A stretch of DNA of 38,177 bases, taken from positions 1-38,177 of the forward strand of contig CAJXPD010000079.1 of NCBI GenBank assembly GCA_913057785.1, read 5' to 3'. Below are positions 1 through 8,165 of the stretch, in pieces. How positions within the stretch are numbered: position 1 is the stretch's first letter; each line of letters begins with the position of its first letter. Source of the stretch: an uncultured Lewinella sp. Its GTDB lineage: Bacteria > Bacteroidota > Bacteroidia > Chitinophagales > Saprospiraceae. Under the pieces are notes generated by a model. That model was not told the DNA's origin and did no database searches. It saw only the letters and a list, made by a program, of their open reading frames with translations. The position numbers and the translations under genes were made by a program.

Positions 1-1775
1 ATAGCCGAATCTATTTTGCTGCTAATAAGTTATTCCGTAGTGAGGATCGTGGAAGCACATGGGAAACCATCAGTGGAGATCTAACCAAACAAATTGATCG
101 GAATACGCTGAAGGTGATGGATCAAGTGCAAAGCATCGATGCGGTGGCCAAAAATGGCTCCACCTCCCCATACGGTACGATCGTAGCCTTTTCAGAAAGT
201 CCTTTGAACCAACAGTTATTGTATGTCGGGACAGATGATGGCTTAATTCAGATTACTAAAGACGGTGGTAAAAATTGGACGAAGATAGATGTTGATCAAA
301 TCGCAGGTGCGCCGAAGCAAACTTACGTCAACTTCCTACTCGCTTCAGAGCATGACGAAAACACCGTATATGCCGTCTTCAACCATCATAAATATGGAGA
401 CTTCCTTCCTTATGTCTTCAAGAGTACCGATCAAGGACAGACTTGGACCGCCATTAGCTCCAATCTACCTAAGCGGGGGTCTGCATACAGTCTAGCAGAA
501 GATTATGAAGATGCCAATCTATTGTTTGTAGGAACTGAATTCGGTTGCTTCTTCACCAACGATGGTGGCCAGTACTGGAAGCAGCTAAAAGCAGGACTAC
601 CAACCATTGCTGTCCGCGATATTGCCATTCAAAAGCGAGAAACAGACTTAGTTTTGGGAACCTTTGGGCGAGGGTTTTACGTGCTAGACAACTATGCCCC
701 TCTAAGAAACTTACAGGAAGAGGCCTTAGCAGAAAAAGCAAAAATCTTCCCAATTAAGGAAGGTCTAGTTTTCATTGAAAGCACTCCCCTAGGGCTTAGA
801 GGAAATGGCTTCCAAGGAGATGCCTATTTCAGCACCCCAAATCCCTCGGTAGGAGTAACCTTTACTTACTATGTAAAAGACAAAATCGAAACCTTAAAGG
901 CTAAGCGCCAAAAACAAGAAAAGGAGGCCATTAAAAAGGGTGAAGATATCCGTTACCCCACTTATGACGAACTCAAAGCTGAAACCGAAGAGGAAAAGCC
1001 CTACTTGCTATTCACCATTCGAGATCAGTCCAATAATGTACTCAAGCAAATCAAAACAGGACATGGTACTGGGGTCAGAAGAATAACTTGGGATGCCCGC
1101 TATCAAAGTGTCAACCCCATTAGTCTTGCACCAAGAAATACTAGCAACCCCTTTGCAGGCCTAGATGAAGGTATCTTAGCCATGCCAGGAGAATATACGG
1201 TTTCCTTGTCGGAGAGCATCAATGGTAAGCTCACAGAAGTGGTCGGGCCAACGCCTTTCCAGTTGCGTTCCTTGGGTGGCGTGACGCTCCCAGCCACGGA
1301 CAGAGCGGCTCTATTGGCCTTCCAGCGGGAAGCACAAGGACTCCAAAGAGCAATTTCTGGTGCTAATGGACAGCTGAGAGATATGGGGAATAAGTTGCGT
1401 TATATCGAAAAAGCCATCTACGCGATTGAGGCAGCTCCGGAAACTTGGCTGAGCGAGGTGAAAGCTGCCAAGGATAAATTGTCAGTAATTCAAAAGATGA
1501 TGTACGGAGATCGTCTGGCAGGTAGACTAGATAAGGCGTCACAACCTTCCGTAAACAGCCGAATGGGATCCATTACTTGGGAGATGTGGAGTTCTTCCTC
1601 TGCTCCCACCCAAACGCATAAAGATGGGCTAAGAATCGCCCGTAAGGCCTTTACATCGGTCCTTCAGTCCATCAATACCTTACGAGATCAAGATATTGCG
1701 AAATTAGAAGAGAAATTGGAGAAGGCGGGAGCACCCTATACGCCTGGTCGTAAAGTGGAATATGGTAAGCAATAA
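1..1775 (+). CDS. Sortilin/BNR-repeat glycosyl hydrolase-like protein, 3' part (partial)
   Basis: The reading frame is open from base 3 with no start in the window, so this is the C-terminal part of a larger protein; families of this type usually run to about 1000 residues. Asp-box (BNR) motifs are visible: SEDRGSTW at about 39-62, TKDGGKNW near 255-278, STDQGQTW near 421-446 and TNDGGQYW near 556-579. These mark blades of a sortilin/VPS10-like beta-propeller. Downstream comes a segment (around 1000-1130) with the pattern YLLFTIRD...GTGVRRITWDAR, resembling the FlgD-type Ig-like fold, then a helical tail. In Bacteroidota such proteins are usually exported and thought to bind or process glycans or peptides, but the substrate is unknown. 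The methionine/valine near 114-117 is internal, since the upstream frame encodes a good Asp-box. A hairpin terminator follows at 1801-1834. Confidence 0.85.
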   Translation, partial: SRIYFAANKLFRSEDRGSTWETISGDLTKQIDRNTLKVMDQVQSIDAVAKNGSTSPYGTIVAFSESPLNQQLLYVGTDDGLIQITKDGGKNWTKIDVDQIAGAPKQTYVNFLLASEHDENTVYAVFNHHKYGDFLPYVFKSTDQGQTWTAISSNLPKRGSAYSLAEDYEDANLLFVGTEFGCFFTNDGGQYWKQLKAGLPTIAVRDIAIQKRETDLVLGTFGRGFYVLDNYAPLRNLQEEALAEKAKIFPIKEGLVFIESTPLGLRGNGFQGDAYFSTPNPSVGVTFTYYVKDKIETLKAKRQKQEKEAIKKGEDIRYPTYDELKAETEEEKPYLLFTIRDQSNNVLKQIKTGHGTGVRRITWDARYQSVNPISLAPRNTSNPFAGLDEGILAMPGEYTVSLSESINGKLTEVVGPTPFQLRSLGGVTLPATDRAALLAFQREAQGLQRAISGANGQLRDMGNKLRYIEKAIYAIEAAPETWLSEVKAAKDKLSVIQKMMYGDRLAGRLDKASQPSVNSRMGSITWEMWSSSSAPTQTHKDGLRIARKAFTSVLQSINTLRDQDIAKLEEKLEKAGAPYTPGRKVEYGKQ

Positions 1776-1800
1776 GATCCACTGCTGAGCTAGAAACCAA

Positions 1801-1842
1801 AAAGGGCGAACTCTAATACAAGCGTTCGCCCTTTTCTCTTTT
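1801..1842. terminator. Bidirectional Rho-independent terminator between BNR protein and SusD gene
   Basis: Perfect 11-bp inverted repeat: AAAGGGCGAAC (1801-1811) pairs with GTTCGCCCTTT (1824-1834) around a 12-nt loop. It is followed by TTTTCTCTTTTC on the plus strand, and is preceded by an A-rich run that gives a short T tract on the minus strand. It sits between two convergent genes and can serve both. Confidence 0.85.
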
Positions 1843-1851
1843 CAAAACCTA

Positions 1852-3312
1852 TTAGTAGCCTGGGTTTTGTGTCAAATTCGGATTTACATTCAAAACTTCC
1901 TGTGGAATAGGAAATATAAGTCGCGTTTGACAATCTTCAGTCGTTCTCTCCTTTTGACTCCAACCTCCAGCGCAAAAGGTATCGTGGCGAATCATATCTT
2001 GTCTTCGCCATCCTTCCCAGAACAATTCCGTAGACCGTTCCTTCAAAATTTGCGCGCGCAAGCTTTCTTTGGTGAAGTTTCCAGCTGCCAAAGGTGCGGC
2101 TGTATCATAGGCTCGGGCCCTTACTTCATTTATTAAGTCTATAGCTCCCGATAGGTCATCCAATTCGTTGAGGGCTTCAGCCTGCATTAGTAACACATCA
2201 GCATAACGGAAGATTACGATATCGTTATTGCCAAAATTAGTCTCCGTAGGGTCCAGTTCATATTTCATGACTCGATAGCCACTTAAAAAATCACTCTCTC
2301 CGCGGAAATCTGGTTCGTAGATAACCGAATCCCCTGCCGCAGTCAAGATAACCTCTCCTGTACTAGTGCGCTGCAAACCTCGAAGAATGGCATTAGAACG
2401 GCTGTCATTGTCCAAATCGAAAAGCTCCACCATTTCTGGGGTGGCGGCATAATTGAGAAATCCATTGGTGGACGGATTCTTCGTATCTACCTGTGCCGGA
2501 TGAACACTTTGGCGAGAAAAATGAACAGCTGGCGCCTGCTCCGAAGCGAAGATGATCTCATTTGATCCAGTGATTTGATTATTTGCTTTGAATGGATCGA
2601 AATAATCATTGCTAAGCTGGTAGTCACCACTATTAATTAAGGCAGCACAGGCGTCTCTACATGCAGCCCATTCTGGTGTTCCTTTAAACACTCCTGCGTT
2701 CAAATACAGTTTAGCTAAAATGGCTCGAGCCACCCCCTGCGTCACACGGCCGTAGATCGGGTCGGCACTTAGTTCCGGAATGGTCTCCAGCAACTCCGTC
2801 TCAATGAAGTCAAATACTTGGGATCTGCTCAATTGAGGGACATTGATATTACCCGACAAAACATCTTCTTTGAAAGCCTGGATATTTCCGAAGATATCTA
2901 GTAGCAAAAAGTAGTTGAATGCTCGCAAAGCTCTAGCCTCTGCCTGTTGTACTGTAGATATATTATCATCTATTCTATCGACAAGTATTAAAGCGCTATT
3001 GGCAGCATTCACCGCATTGTACAGATCTGACCACAGTATGTTGGTCAGGGAATTGCCTGGGGTCCATTGGTGGCGTATCATTTCAGCGATATCATCCCCT
3101 GCACTAAGATGGCTACCAAAGCCGGGCACACCCAATTCATCCGATGTCAAATTGCTGATTGGGAGATAATAATCTCCAAAGATTTCCAAGTAGTTGTAAG
3201 CATCGCCCAGTGCGTTTTCAAAATCCTCGATGGTAAAATCTGGATCATTGGAGGAAGAGGGAGAGCACCCAATGAGAATAACAATAGCTAGTCCTAGTAG
3301 ATACCTTATCAT
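1852..3312 (-). CDS. SusD/RagB family outer-membrane nutrient-binding lipoprotein
   Basis: A 486-residue protein with a lipoprotein signal peptide (lipobox LIGC, lipidated Cys16) and a serine-rich linker. The body is typical of SusD/RagB: an N-terminal region with the alternating helical TPR-like pattern (LWSDLYNAVNAANSALILVD; later RALRAFNYFLLLDIFG and RAILAKLYLNAG) and the family's C-terminal ending, ELFWEGWRRQDMIRH followed by LIFPIPQEVLNVNPNLTQNPGY. Such proteins sit on the outer membrane surface as the lid of a SusC TonB-dependent transporter and capture glycans or peptides. Here no SusC gene lies beside it: upstream is the sdh operon on the same strand behind a strong terminator, and downstream is the convergent BNR protein. 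It is therefore an orphan in this window, and the substrate cannot be read from context. Confidence 0.93.
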   Translation of the reverse strand: MIRYLLGLAIVILIGCSPSSSNDPDFTIEDFENALGDAYNYLEIFGDYYLPISNLTSDELGVPGFGSHLSAGDDIAEMIRHQWTPGNSLTNILWSDLYNAVNAANSALILVDRIDDNISTVQQAEARALRAFNYFLLLDIFGNIQAFKEDVLSGNINVPQLSRSQVFDFIETELLETIPELSADPIYGRVTQGVARAILAKLYLNAGVFKGTPEWAACRDACAALINSGDYQLSNDYFDPFKANNQITGSNEIIFASEQAPAVHFSRQSVHPAQVDTKNPSTNGFLNYAATPEMVELFDLDNDSRSNAILRGLQRTSTGEVILTAAGDSVIYEPDFRGESDFLSGYRVMKYELDPTETNFGNNDIVIFRYADVLLMQAEALNELDDLSGAIDLINEVRARAYDTAAPLAAGNFTKESLRAQILKERSTELFWEGWRRQDMIRHDTFCAGGWSQKERTTEDCQTRLIFPIPQEVLNVNPNLTQNPGY

Positions 3313-3446
3313 AGCATTTTCTTTTGGTATATAAATATCATTCAGTTTTTGTTGTACTGAAATCCTGTCCTTTAACTAGACAGCATGTTGTATCCTAAAC
3401 GTTGTGTTGAGGCCGTAGGCTGCTCAAGCTTTAGACAGAGAGATTG
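3313..3446 (-). promoter_or_regulatory. Upstream region of the SusD gene
   Basis: This space between the sdh terminator and the SusD start must hold the SusD promoter. I see no convincing TAnnTTTG element. A small inverted repeat, TTCAGT (3341-3346) and ACTGAA (3356-3361), lies about 30-50 bases before the start and could be an operator or leader hairpin. The assignment rests on position only. Confidence 0.3.
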
Positions 3447-3483
3447 CAAAAAAACAAAAAACCCTGGTACTAGACCAGGGTTT
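3447..3483 (-). terminator. Rho-independent terminator of the sdhCAB operon
   Basis: Arms AAACCCTGGT (3459-3468) and ACCAGGGTTT (3474-3483) enclose a 5-nt loop. Read on the minus strand the hairpin is followed by a long T tract (complement of the A-rich 3448-3460). It lies about 100 bases past the sdhB stop and insulates the SusD gene from sdh transcription. Confidence 0.88.
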
Positions 3484-3585
3484 GGAATTTTATCTGAAGG
3501 GTAACTCTTTGTAAAACATAACTATGCTCTAAAGAGTCCCTGTTGATCAAATTGGTTGGTTACGCGTCCTTTATTTTGTATTCTG

Positions 3586-4344
3586 CTAAGACACAGAAGT
3601 CTCAGAACCAAGGACGGACCCAATGTAGGCACGATTCATTCTCGCAATGTTCTCAACGGAAATGCCTTTTGGACATTCCGCCTCACAGGCCGTTACATTA
3701 GAACAATTACCAAAACCTTCCTCATCCATTTGCTTCACCATGGCCTGCACTCTACGAGTGGATTCCACTTTACCTTGAGGTAAAATTCCTAAGTGTGATA
3801 CCTTGGCAGAAGTAAATAGCATAGCCGATGCATTAGGACAAGCCGCGACGCAGGCTCCACAGCCAATGCATGTGGCAGCATCAAAAGCTTGAGAAGCCAC
3901 ATCCTTTTCAACTGGAATCGCATTCGCATCTTGTGCTTGGCCTGTATTCACGGACACAAATCCACCTACTTGAATGATCCGATCAAATGCTGATCGATCC
4001 ACCACTAGGTCCCGTACTACCGGGAATGCTTTCGCTCGGAAAGGTTCAATGACGATGGTATCTCCATTCTTGAAGTGACGCATGTGTAACTGGCAGGTAG
4101 TTGTTCCCCCCATTGGACCATGCGGCTGACCATTAATTACCATACTACAAGCACCACAAATTCCTTCACGGCAATCGTGATCAAAAGAAATAGGCATTTC
4201 TTTCTTGGCTATCAACTGCTCATTCAGTACATCCAGCATTTCCAAGAAGGACATATGCTCACTTACATCATCCAGCTGATAGGTAGAAAAACTACCCTTT
4301 TTATTAGCACTTGCTTGTCTCCAGACTTTAAGCGTTAGTTTCAT
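3586..4344 (-). CDS. sdhB: Succinate dehydrogenase/fumarate reductase iron-sulfur subunit
   Basis: A 252-residue subunit that passes electrons from the flavoprotein to the membrane cytochrome b in respiratory complex II. All cluster ligands are visible. The [2Fe-2S] site has C58, C63 and C66 (motif CREGICGAC) and C84. The [4Fe-4S] and [3Fe-4S] sites use C159, C162, C165 and C169 (motif CIGCGACVAACP) with C214, C220 and C224. The length and the longer N-terminal ferredoxin domain match the type found with single-subunit cytochrome b (Bacteroidota, Epsilonproteobacteria and Bacillus-like complex II). It is last in the operon, 24 nt after sdhA, and is followed by a strong terminator. Direction (succinate oxidation or fumarate reduction) cannot be told from sequence alone. 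Confidence 0.97.
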   Translation of the reverse strand: MKLTLKVWRQASANKKGSFSTYQLDDVSEHMSFLEMLDVLNEQLIAKKEMPISFDHDCREGICGACSMVINGQPHGPMGGTTTCQLHMRHFKNGDTIVIEPFRAKAFPVVRDLVVDRSAFDRIIQVGGFVSVNTGQAQDANAIPVEKDVASQAFDAATCIGCGACVAACPNASAMLFTSAKVSHLGILPQGKVESTRRVQAMVKQMDEEGFGNCSNVTACEAECPKGISVENIARMNRAYIGSVLGSETSVS

Positions 4345-4368
4345 AATTGGACGCTTGATTTTTATTAA

Positions 4369-6369
4369 TTATTTGTAGGAACGGGTCTTTAACTCTACGT
4401 TCTCAAACATTAATTCTTCTTTGTGTAAAACAGGCTCTTCATCCCAGCCTGTGTATGCCCAAGCCGCTACGTAGGCGAATTCATCATCTCTACGTAATGC
4501 TTCACCTTCTTCCGTCTGATATTCTTCTCGGAAGTGGCCTCCACAGGATTCCTCGCGGTTCAAAGCATCTAGGATCATTACCTCTCCCATTTCCATAAAA
4601 TCGGCAACTCTCAAGGCTTTTTCCAGCTCAGGATTGTACTCGTCGTTGGATCCAGGCACGAATACATCTTGGTAGAATTCTTTGCGCAACTCTACAACCA
4701 TCTGACGTGCAGAACGCAAGCCATCAGCATTTCGAGACATGCCGCAATAATCCCACATGATCTTTCCTAAGCGACGGTGGAAACTTTCGACAGATTGGCT
4801 TCCCTTGACACTAAGGACTTGCTCAATGCGATCCTTAACCGCCTTCTCAGCCTCCATGAAGGCCTCTCCATCAGGATCAAAGTTCGGCGTACGGATATCA
4901 TTGGAAAGGAAAGTACCAATAGTGTAAGGGATAACGAAGTAACCATCTGCTAGACCTTGCATCAAGGCCGAAGCTCCCAAGCGGTTGGCTCCGTGATCAG
5001 AGAAGTTGGCCTCTCCTAGCGCGAACAAGCCAGGAACATTGGTCTCCAAATTGTAATCTACCCAAAGACCGCCCATGGTATAGTGAACCGCTGGATAGAT
5101 CTTCATCGGCATCTTATATGGATTCTCTCCGGTGATCTTTTCGTACATCTCGAAAAGGTTACCGTATTTCTCTTCTACTACCTTTTCTCCTAGGCGTGTG
5201 ATGGTCGCTGCATCCGGATTGTGAATCCCTTGCACGTTAGCCGCAGATTTCCCATAACGCTGAACAGCTGCCGCAAAGTCAAGAAATACAGCTAGGCCAG
5301 TAGGACTAACTCCCAAACCTTCGTCACAGGCCACTTTGGCGGCTCTGGAAGCCACGTCACGTGGTACTAAGTTACCGAAGGCAGGATATCGGCGCTCTAA
5401 GTAATAATCTCTATCTTCTTCTGCGATATCTAGTCCTGTCTTTTTACCTTCTCGAATGGCCTTGGCATCTTCCAGCTTCTTCGGTACCCAAACTCGACCA
5501 TCATTCCGCAAACTTTCAGACATTAGCGTCAGTTTCGATTGGTAGTCCCCAGATACTGGGATACAAGTTGGGTGAATTTGAGTAAAGCAAGGATTCGCCA
5601 TCAATGCCCCTCTCCGAACGGCACGCCAAGCCGCAGAAACATTGCAGTTCATGGCATTAGTGGACAGATAAAATACGTTGCCGTATCCTCCAGTCGCCAA
5701 AACCACACAGTGCGCCGCATAACGTTCAATTTCTCCCGTAAGCAGATTTCGAGCGATTATCCCTCTAGCCTTTCCATCAACCTTCACAATATCTAACATC
5801 TCGTGACGATTGTACATTTGTACAGAACCCAAGGCGATCTGACGAGATAAGGCTTGATAGGCGCCAATCAATAATTGCTGGCCAGTCTGACCACGCGCGT
5901 AGAAAGTACGGCTTACCTGCACTCCACCGAAAGATCGGTTGTCCAACAATCCACCATAATCACGAGCAAAAGGCACACCTTGCGCTACCGCCTGATCAAT
6001 AATGTTTCGACTCACCTCTGCCAAACGGTGAACATTCCCTTCGCGAGAACGGTAATCTCCACCCTTTATCGTGTCATAGAATAATCTGTATACGCTATCC
6101 CCATCATTTTGATAGTTCTTTGCGGCATTGATACCACCTTGTGCCGCGATACTGTGCGCTCTTCTCGGACTATCATGGAAAGTGAAACACTTCACATTAT
6201 ATCCCAATTCTCCCAAGGTTGCTGCTGCACTTGCGCCGGCCAAACCGGTACCTACCACGATGATCTCAATTCTTCTCTTGTTATTTGGAGCCACTAGCGG
6301 GACAGTCGATTTGAACTTCGTCCATTTTTCCCCAAGTGAGCCAGGAGGTACTTTACCTTCTAATTTCAT
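4369..6369 (-). CDS. sdhA: Succinate dehydrogenase/fumarate reductase flavoprotein subunit
   Basis: A 666-residue catalytic subunit, the usual size for the Bacteroidota/Bacillus-type enzyme. The N-terminal Rossmann motif GTGLAG (residues 40-45) binds FAD. The covalent flavin site is seen as RRAHSIAAQGGINA, with His72 as the expected attachment residue. A later stretch, HYTMGGLWVDYNLETNVPGL, followed by GEANFSDHGANRLGASALMQ, carries the capping-domain and FAD-contact residues of the family. It oxidises succinate to fumarate (or the reverse) on the cytoplasmic face. It starts 12 nt after sdhC and ends 24 nt before sdhB, so the three genes form one operon. Confidence 0.98.
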   Translation of the reverse strand: MKLEGKVPPGSLGEKWTKFKSTVPLVAPNNKRRIEIIVVGTGLAGASAAATLGELGYNVKCFTFHDSPRRAHSIAAQGGINAAKNYQNDGDSVYRLFYDTIKGGDYRSREGNVHRLAEVSRNIIDQAVAQGVPFARDYGGLLDNRSFGGVQVSRTFYARGQTGQQLLIGAYQALSRQIALGSVQMYNRHEMLDIVKVDGKARGIIARNLLTGEIERYAAHCVVLATGGYGNVFYLSTNAMNCNVSAAWRAVRRGALMANPCFTQIHPTCIPVSGDYQSKLTLMSESLRNDGRVWVPKKLEDAKAIREGKKTGLDIAEEDRDYYLERRYPAFGNLVPRDVASRAAKVACDEGLGVSPTGLAVFLDFAAAVQRYGKSAANVQGIHNPDAATITRLGEKVVEEKYGNLFEMYEKITGENPYKMPMKIYPAVHYTMGGLWVDYNLETNVPGLFALGEANFSDHGANRLGASALMQGLADGYFVIPYTIGTFLSNDIRTPNFDPDGEAFMEAEKAVKDRIEQVLSVKGSQSVESFHRRLGKIMWDYCGMSRNADGLRSARQMVVELRKEFYQDVFVPGSNDEYNPELEKALRVADFMEMGEVMILDALNREESCGGHFREEYQTEEGEALRRDDEFAYVAAWAYTGWDEEPVLHKEELMFENVELKTRSYK

Positions 6370-6381
6370 AGTCAGATTCGT

Positions 6382-7077
6382 TTAAGCGTTACGCAAAAGG
6401 AACATGAAAACGGGAATAACTGCAAAACCAAGGGGTATAACCACAGCAATTAGTTTTCCCAATACATGAATGAATGGTGTGTATTTTCTATGGTTCAGTC
6501 CAAGGGTCTGGAAAGAACTTTGGAATCCATGCCATAAGTGAAAAGCAATTACGAGCATAGATACGACGTAGAAAATCACATAGAAGATGTTTTGATAGGC
6601 GGCTGCTACAATAGTATATAGATCTTTATATTCTTGTCCATCATAGGTAGCCATCGGCAAATTTCCGAGCTTCATTTGCAACCAGAACTGATACATATGT
6701 ACCAAGATGAAGACCAACACGATCACTCCCAACCAGCCCATATTACTTGATAGCTTGGCTGAAGTATTGACTGCGCGAGTCACCTTAACGGCATATCGTG
6801 TCCCTCCTCTTGCAACTCGATTTTGTCTCCAGATTAGCAGGCCTTGAACAGCGTGCAATAAAATGGAACCATAAAGAAGATAGGAAACAGTTTTGATCAC
6901 AGGGTTTGTAGTCATGAACTTGGCGTAAACATTAAACTGCTTTCCGCCATCATCAATCAACAATTGTAAGTTCCCGATCAAATGAATGATCAAAAAGGAA
7001 ATCAGAAATAAACCGGTCAGGCTCATCAGCAGTTTCTTTCCAAGAGAAGAGGTCAGAAACCTAGAAAACCAATTCAT
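6382..7077 (-). CDS. sdhC: Succinate dehydrogenase cytochrome b subunit (membrane anchor)
   Basis: The protein has 231 residues from the ATG at 7077 (MNWFSRFL...). The open frame extends 20 codons further upstream but begins with ATT and is lysine/glutamine rich, so the ATG was preferred. Five hydrophobic segments are visible, including SLTGLFLISFLIIHLIGNL, TVSYLLYGSILLHAVQGLLI, GVIVLVFILVHMYQFW, NIFYVIFYVVSMLVIAFHLW and IAVVIPLGFAVIPVFMFLL. Histidines in the first four (IIHLIGN, LLHAVQ, LVHMYQ, AFHLWHG) are the likely axial ligands of two haems b. This is the one-polypeptide cytochrome b558-type anchor that reduces menaquinone. It is first in sdhCAB. Confidence 0.94.
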   Translation of the reverse strand: MNWFSRFLTSSLGKKLLMSLTGLFLISFLIIHLIGNLQLLIDDGGKQFNVYAKFMTTNPVIKTVSYLLYGSILLHAVQGLLIWRQNRVARGGTRYAVKVTRAVNTSAKLSSNMGWLGVIVLVFILVHMYQFWLQMKLGNLPMATYDGQEYKDLYTIVAAAYQNIFYVIFYVVSMLVIAFHLWHGFQSSFQTLGLNHRKYTPFIHVLGKLIAVVIPLGFAVIPVFMFLLRNA

Positions 7078-7173
7078 GTTTTTTGCTTTTAGGTTTTGTT
7101 GTGCCTTTTTGCAATTTGCTTTGGATTTTTGGCACAATCCTTAAGAATTAATTGGTGGTTTATCCAAAGACTA

Positions 7174-7206
7174 CAAATCTATATTATATAAGCCGCTTTC
7201 CACAAT
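7174..7206 (-). promoter_or_regulatory. Candidate Bacteroidota-type promoter for sdhCAB
   Basis: On the minus strand TTG (7205-7203) is followed after 21 bases by TAGATTTG (7181-7174). This matches the Bacteroidota sigma-ABfr consensus (TTTG/TTG around -33, TAnnTTTG around -7). Transcription would start near 7166-7168 and give an sdhC leader of about 90 nt. Confidence 0.5.
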
Positions 7207-7410
7207 TCTTGTTTAAAATCACGAAAAGTTCCTTTTTATTTAGAATCAATACAAATAGGAAGGATTCAAAACTATTTTCCATACCCAATTCACCAAGTAA
7301 TCCGGGAGGCGAACTTATCTTTGCGCTAGAGGTTAAAGTATATGGAAACTACTTAAATTGTAAGGAGTTAAGTGTATCTATTAACAATATGGACGTTCTA
7401 CAAGTGTGTG

Positions 7411-7443
7411 TTAGTATCAGCTTCTTGATTAGCGATAGATTTG
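7411..7443 (+). promoter_or_regulatory. Candidate promoter for the 7470 gene
   Basis: TAGATTTG at 7436-7443 is a full match to the Bacteroidota -7 consensus. A weak -33-like TTAG sits at 7411-7414 with 21-base spacing. The start of transcription would fall about 20 bases before the ATG at 7470. The -33 element is poor, so confidence is moderate. Confidence 0.38.
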
Positions 7444-7469
7444 TAGAGCAAAGAATGTAATAAGTAGAG

Positions 7470-7973
7470 ATGGCAAAAGTAAAAACCAAAAAGATCGATT
7501 TCATTGCCTTTTTAGAGCAATTCCCTCTATTGGAACCTCCCATATTATTAGGCGAAGATAGTCACCATGCCTTTAGCAAGGCTAACCTGCCGATTCCCCT
7601 AGCACTCATCAGCCACTATCTGATTCCAATCGATGGAGAGGAACCAGATGAAAATACCGAATTCATTGCTTGCTTTAGATTAGATGGCCTGAAGGATATT
7701 CATGCCATTGTATATTGGAAGGCGGGCCTGTTGAATTACAATTATGTATTGGTCACTTTTGATAAAGCAGGGAATATGATAGAAAAAAGAGTGATTGCGG
7801 GAACTTTTTACGATGGAGAGAAGTTAACACAATCAGTAGCAACAATCGACGAAGATTGGATGATCTCAATTGCTTCCGGCCAATCCAGTTCCCACTCCTC
7901 TGGCTTTTCTGCTACTGAAAGTACAGCTTACCAGCTTGAAATACTCCCTGACGGGACCATCATCAATGCTTAA
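7470..7973 (+). CDS. Hypothetical protein, unrecognised
   Basis: A 167-residue soluble protein with no signal peptide or membrane segment. It begins with a short lysine-rich stretch (MAKVKTKKIDF), then a proline-rich segment (EQFPLLEPPILLGEDSHHAF) and an alternating strand-like region (FIACFRLDGLKDIHAIVYWK, YNYVLVTFDKAGNMIEKRVI) that suggests a small beta-rich fold. A serine/histidine-rich patch, SGQSSSHSSGFSATES, precedes a final strand ending in LPDGTIINA. I do not recognise the family. It stands alone between the divergent sdh operon and rnr, with its own promoter candidate. The codon pattern and conserved-looking strands support a real gene; no function is proposed. Confidence 0.72.
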   Translation: MAKVKTKKIDFIAFLEQFPLLEPPILLGEDSHHAFSKANLPIPLALISHYLIPIDGEEPDENTEFIACFRLDGLKDIHAIVYWKAGLLNYNYVLVTFDKAGNMIEKRVIAGTFYDGEKLTQSVATIDEDWMISIASGQSSSHSSGFSATESTAYQLEILPDGTIINA

Positions 7974-8058
7974 CAACCAATCATTTTAGAATTTCATTAC
8001 CAACATTATTATTTCAAGACCACAAACCAAAACCATTATTTTAAACCGAATGCCCAAA

Positions 8059-8100
8059 GGCATAGCCCGCCAGCCAAATAGCGGCAGGGCATCCTATGCC
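8059..8100 (+). repeat. Long stem-loop in the rnr leader
   Basis: Nested inverted repeats: GGCATAG (8059-8065) with CTATGCC (8094-8100), GCCC (8065-8068) with GGGC (8087-8090), then GCC (8069-8071) with GGC (8083-8085), closed by a small loop. It lies 66 bases before the RNase R start and after the stop of the previous gene. There is no T tract, so it is a weak terminator candidate. It may be a leader structure or a dispersed repeat. Confidence 0.55.
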
Positions 8101-8165
8101 ACGATGGAGCTCCCAATTAAACCAAGTAGTGGAAGTACATCTTCCACAGATAGAAAAAACAGATA

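Larger units (their letters stand above)
7078..7469. promoter_or_regulatory. Divergent intergenic region between sdhC and the 7470 gene
   Basis: This is an A+T-rich spacer of 392 bases with two oppositely oriented promoter candidates, listed separately. An open frame at 7152-7460 crosses it, but its composition is that of non-coding A+T-rich DNA and it covers both promoter candidates, so I do not call it a gene. No RNA gene was recognised here. Confidence 0.5.

Noticed and set aside
114..119. Start codon at 114 or 117 for the BNR-repeat protein
   Set aside because: The same frame is open to the left edge and encodes a good Asp-box (SEDRGSTW at about 39-62), so the true start is outside the window.
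7152..7460. 102-residue open frame between sdhC and the 7470 gene
   Set aside because: It is A+T-rich, has no recognisable family or structure, covers both promoter candidates, and its composition matches non-coding DNA.
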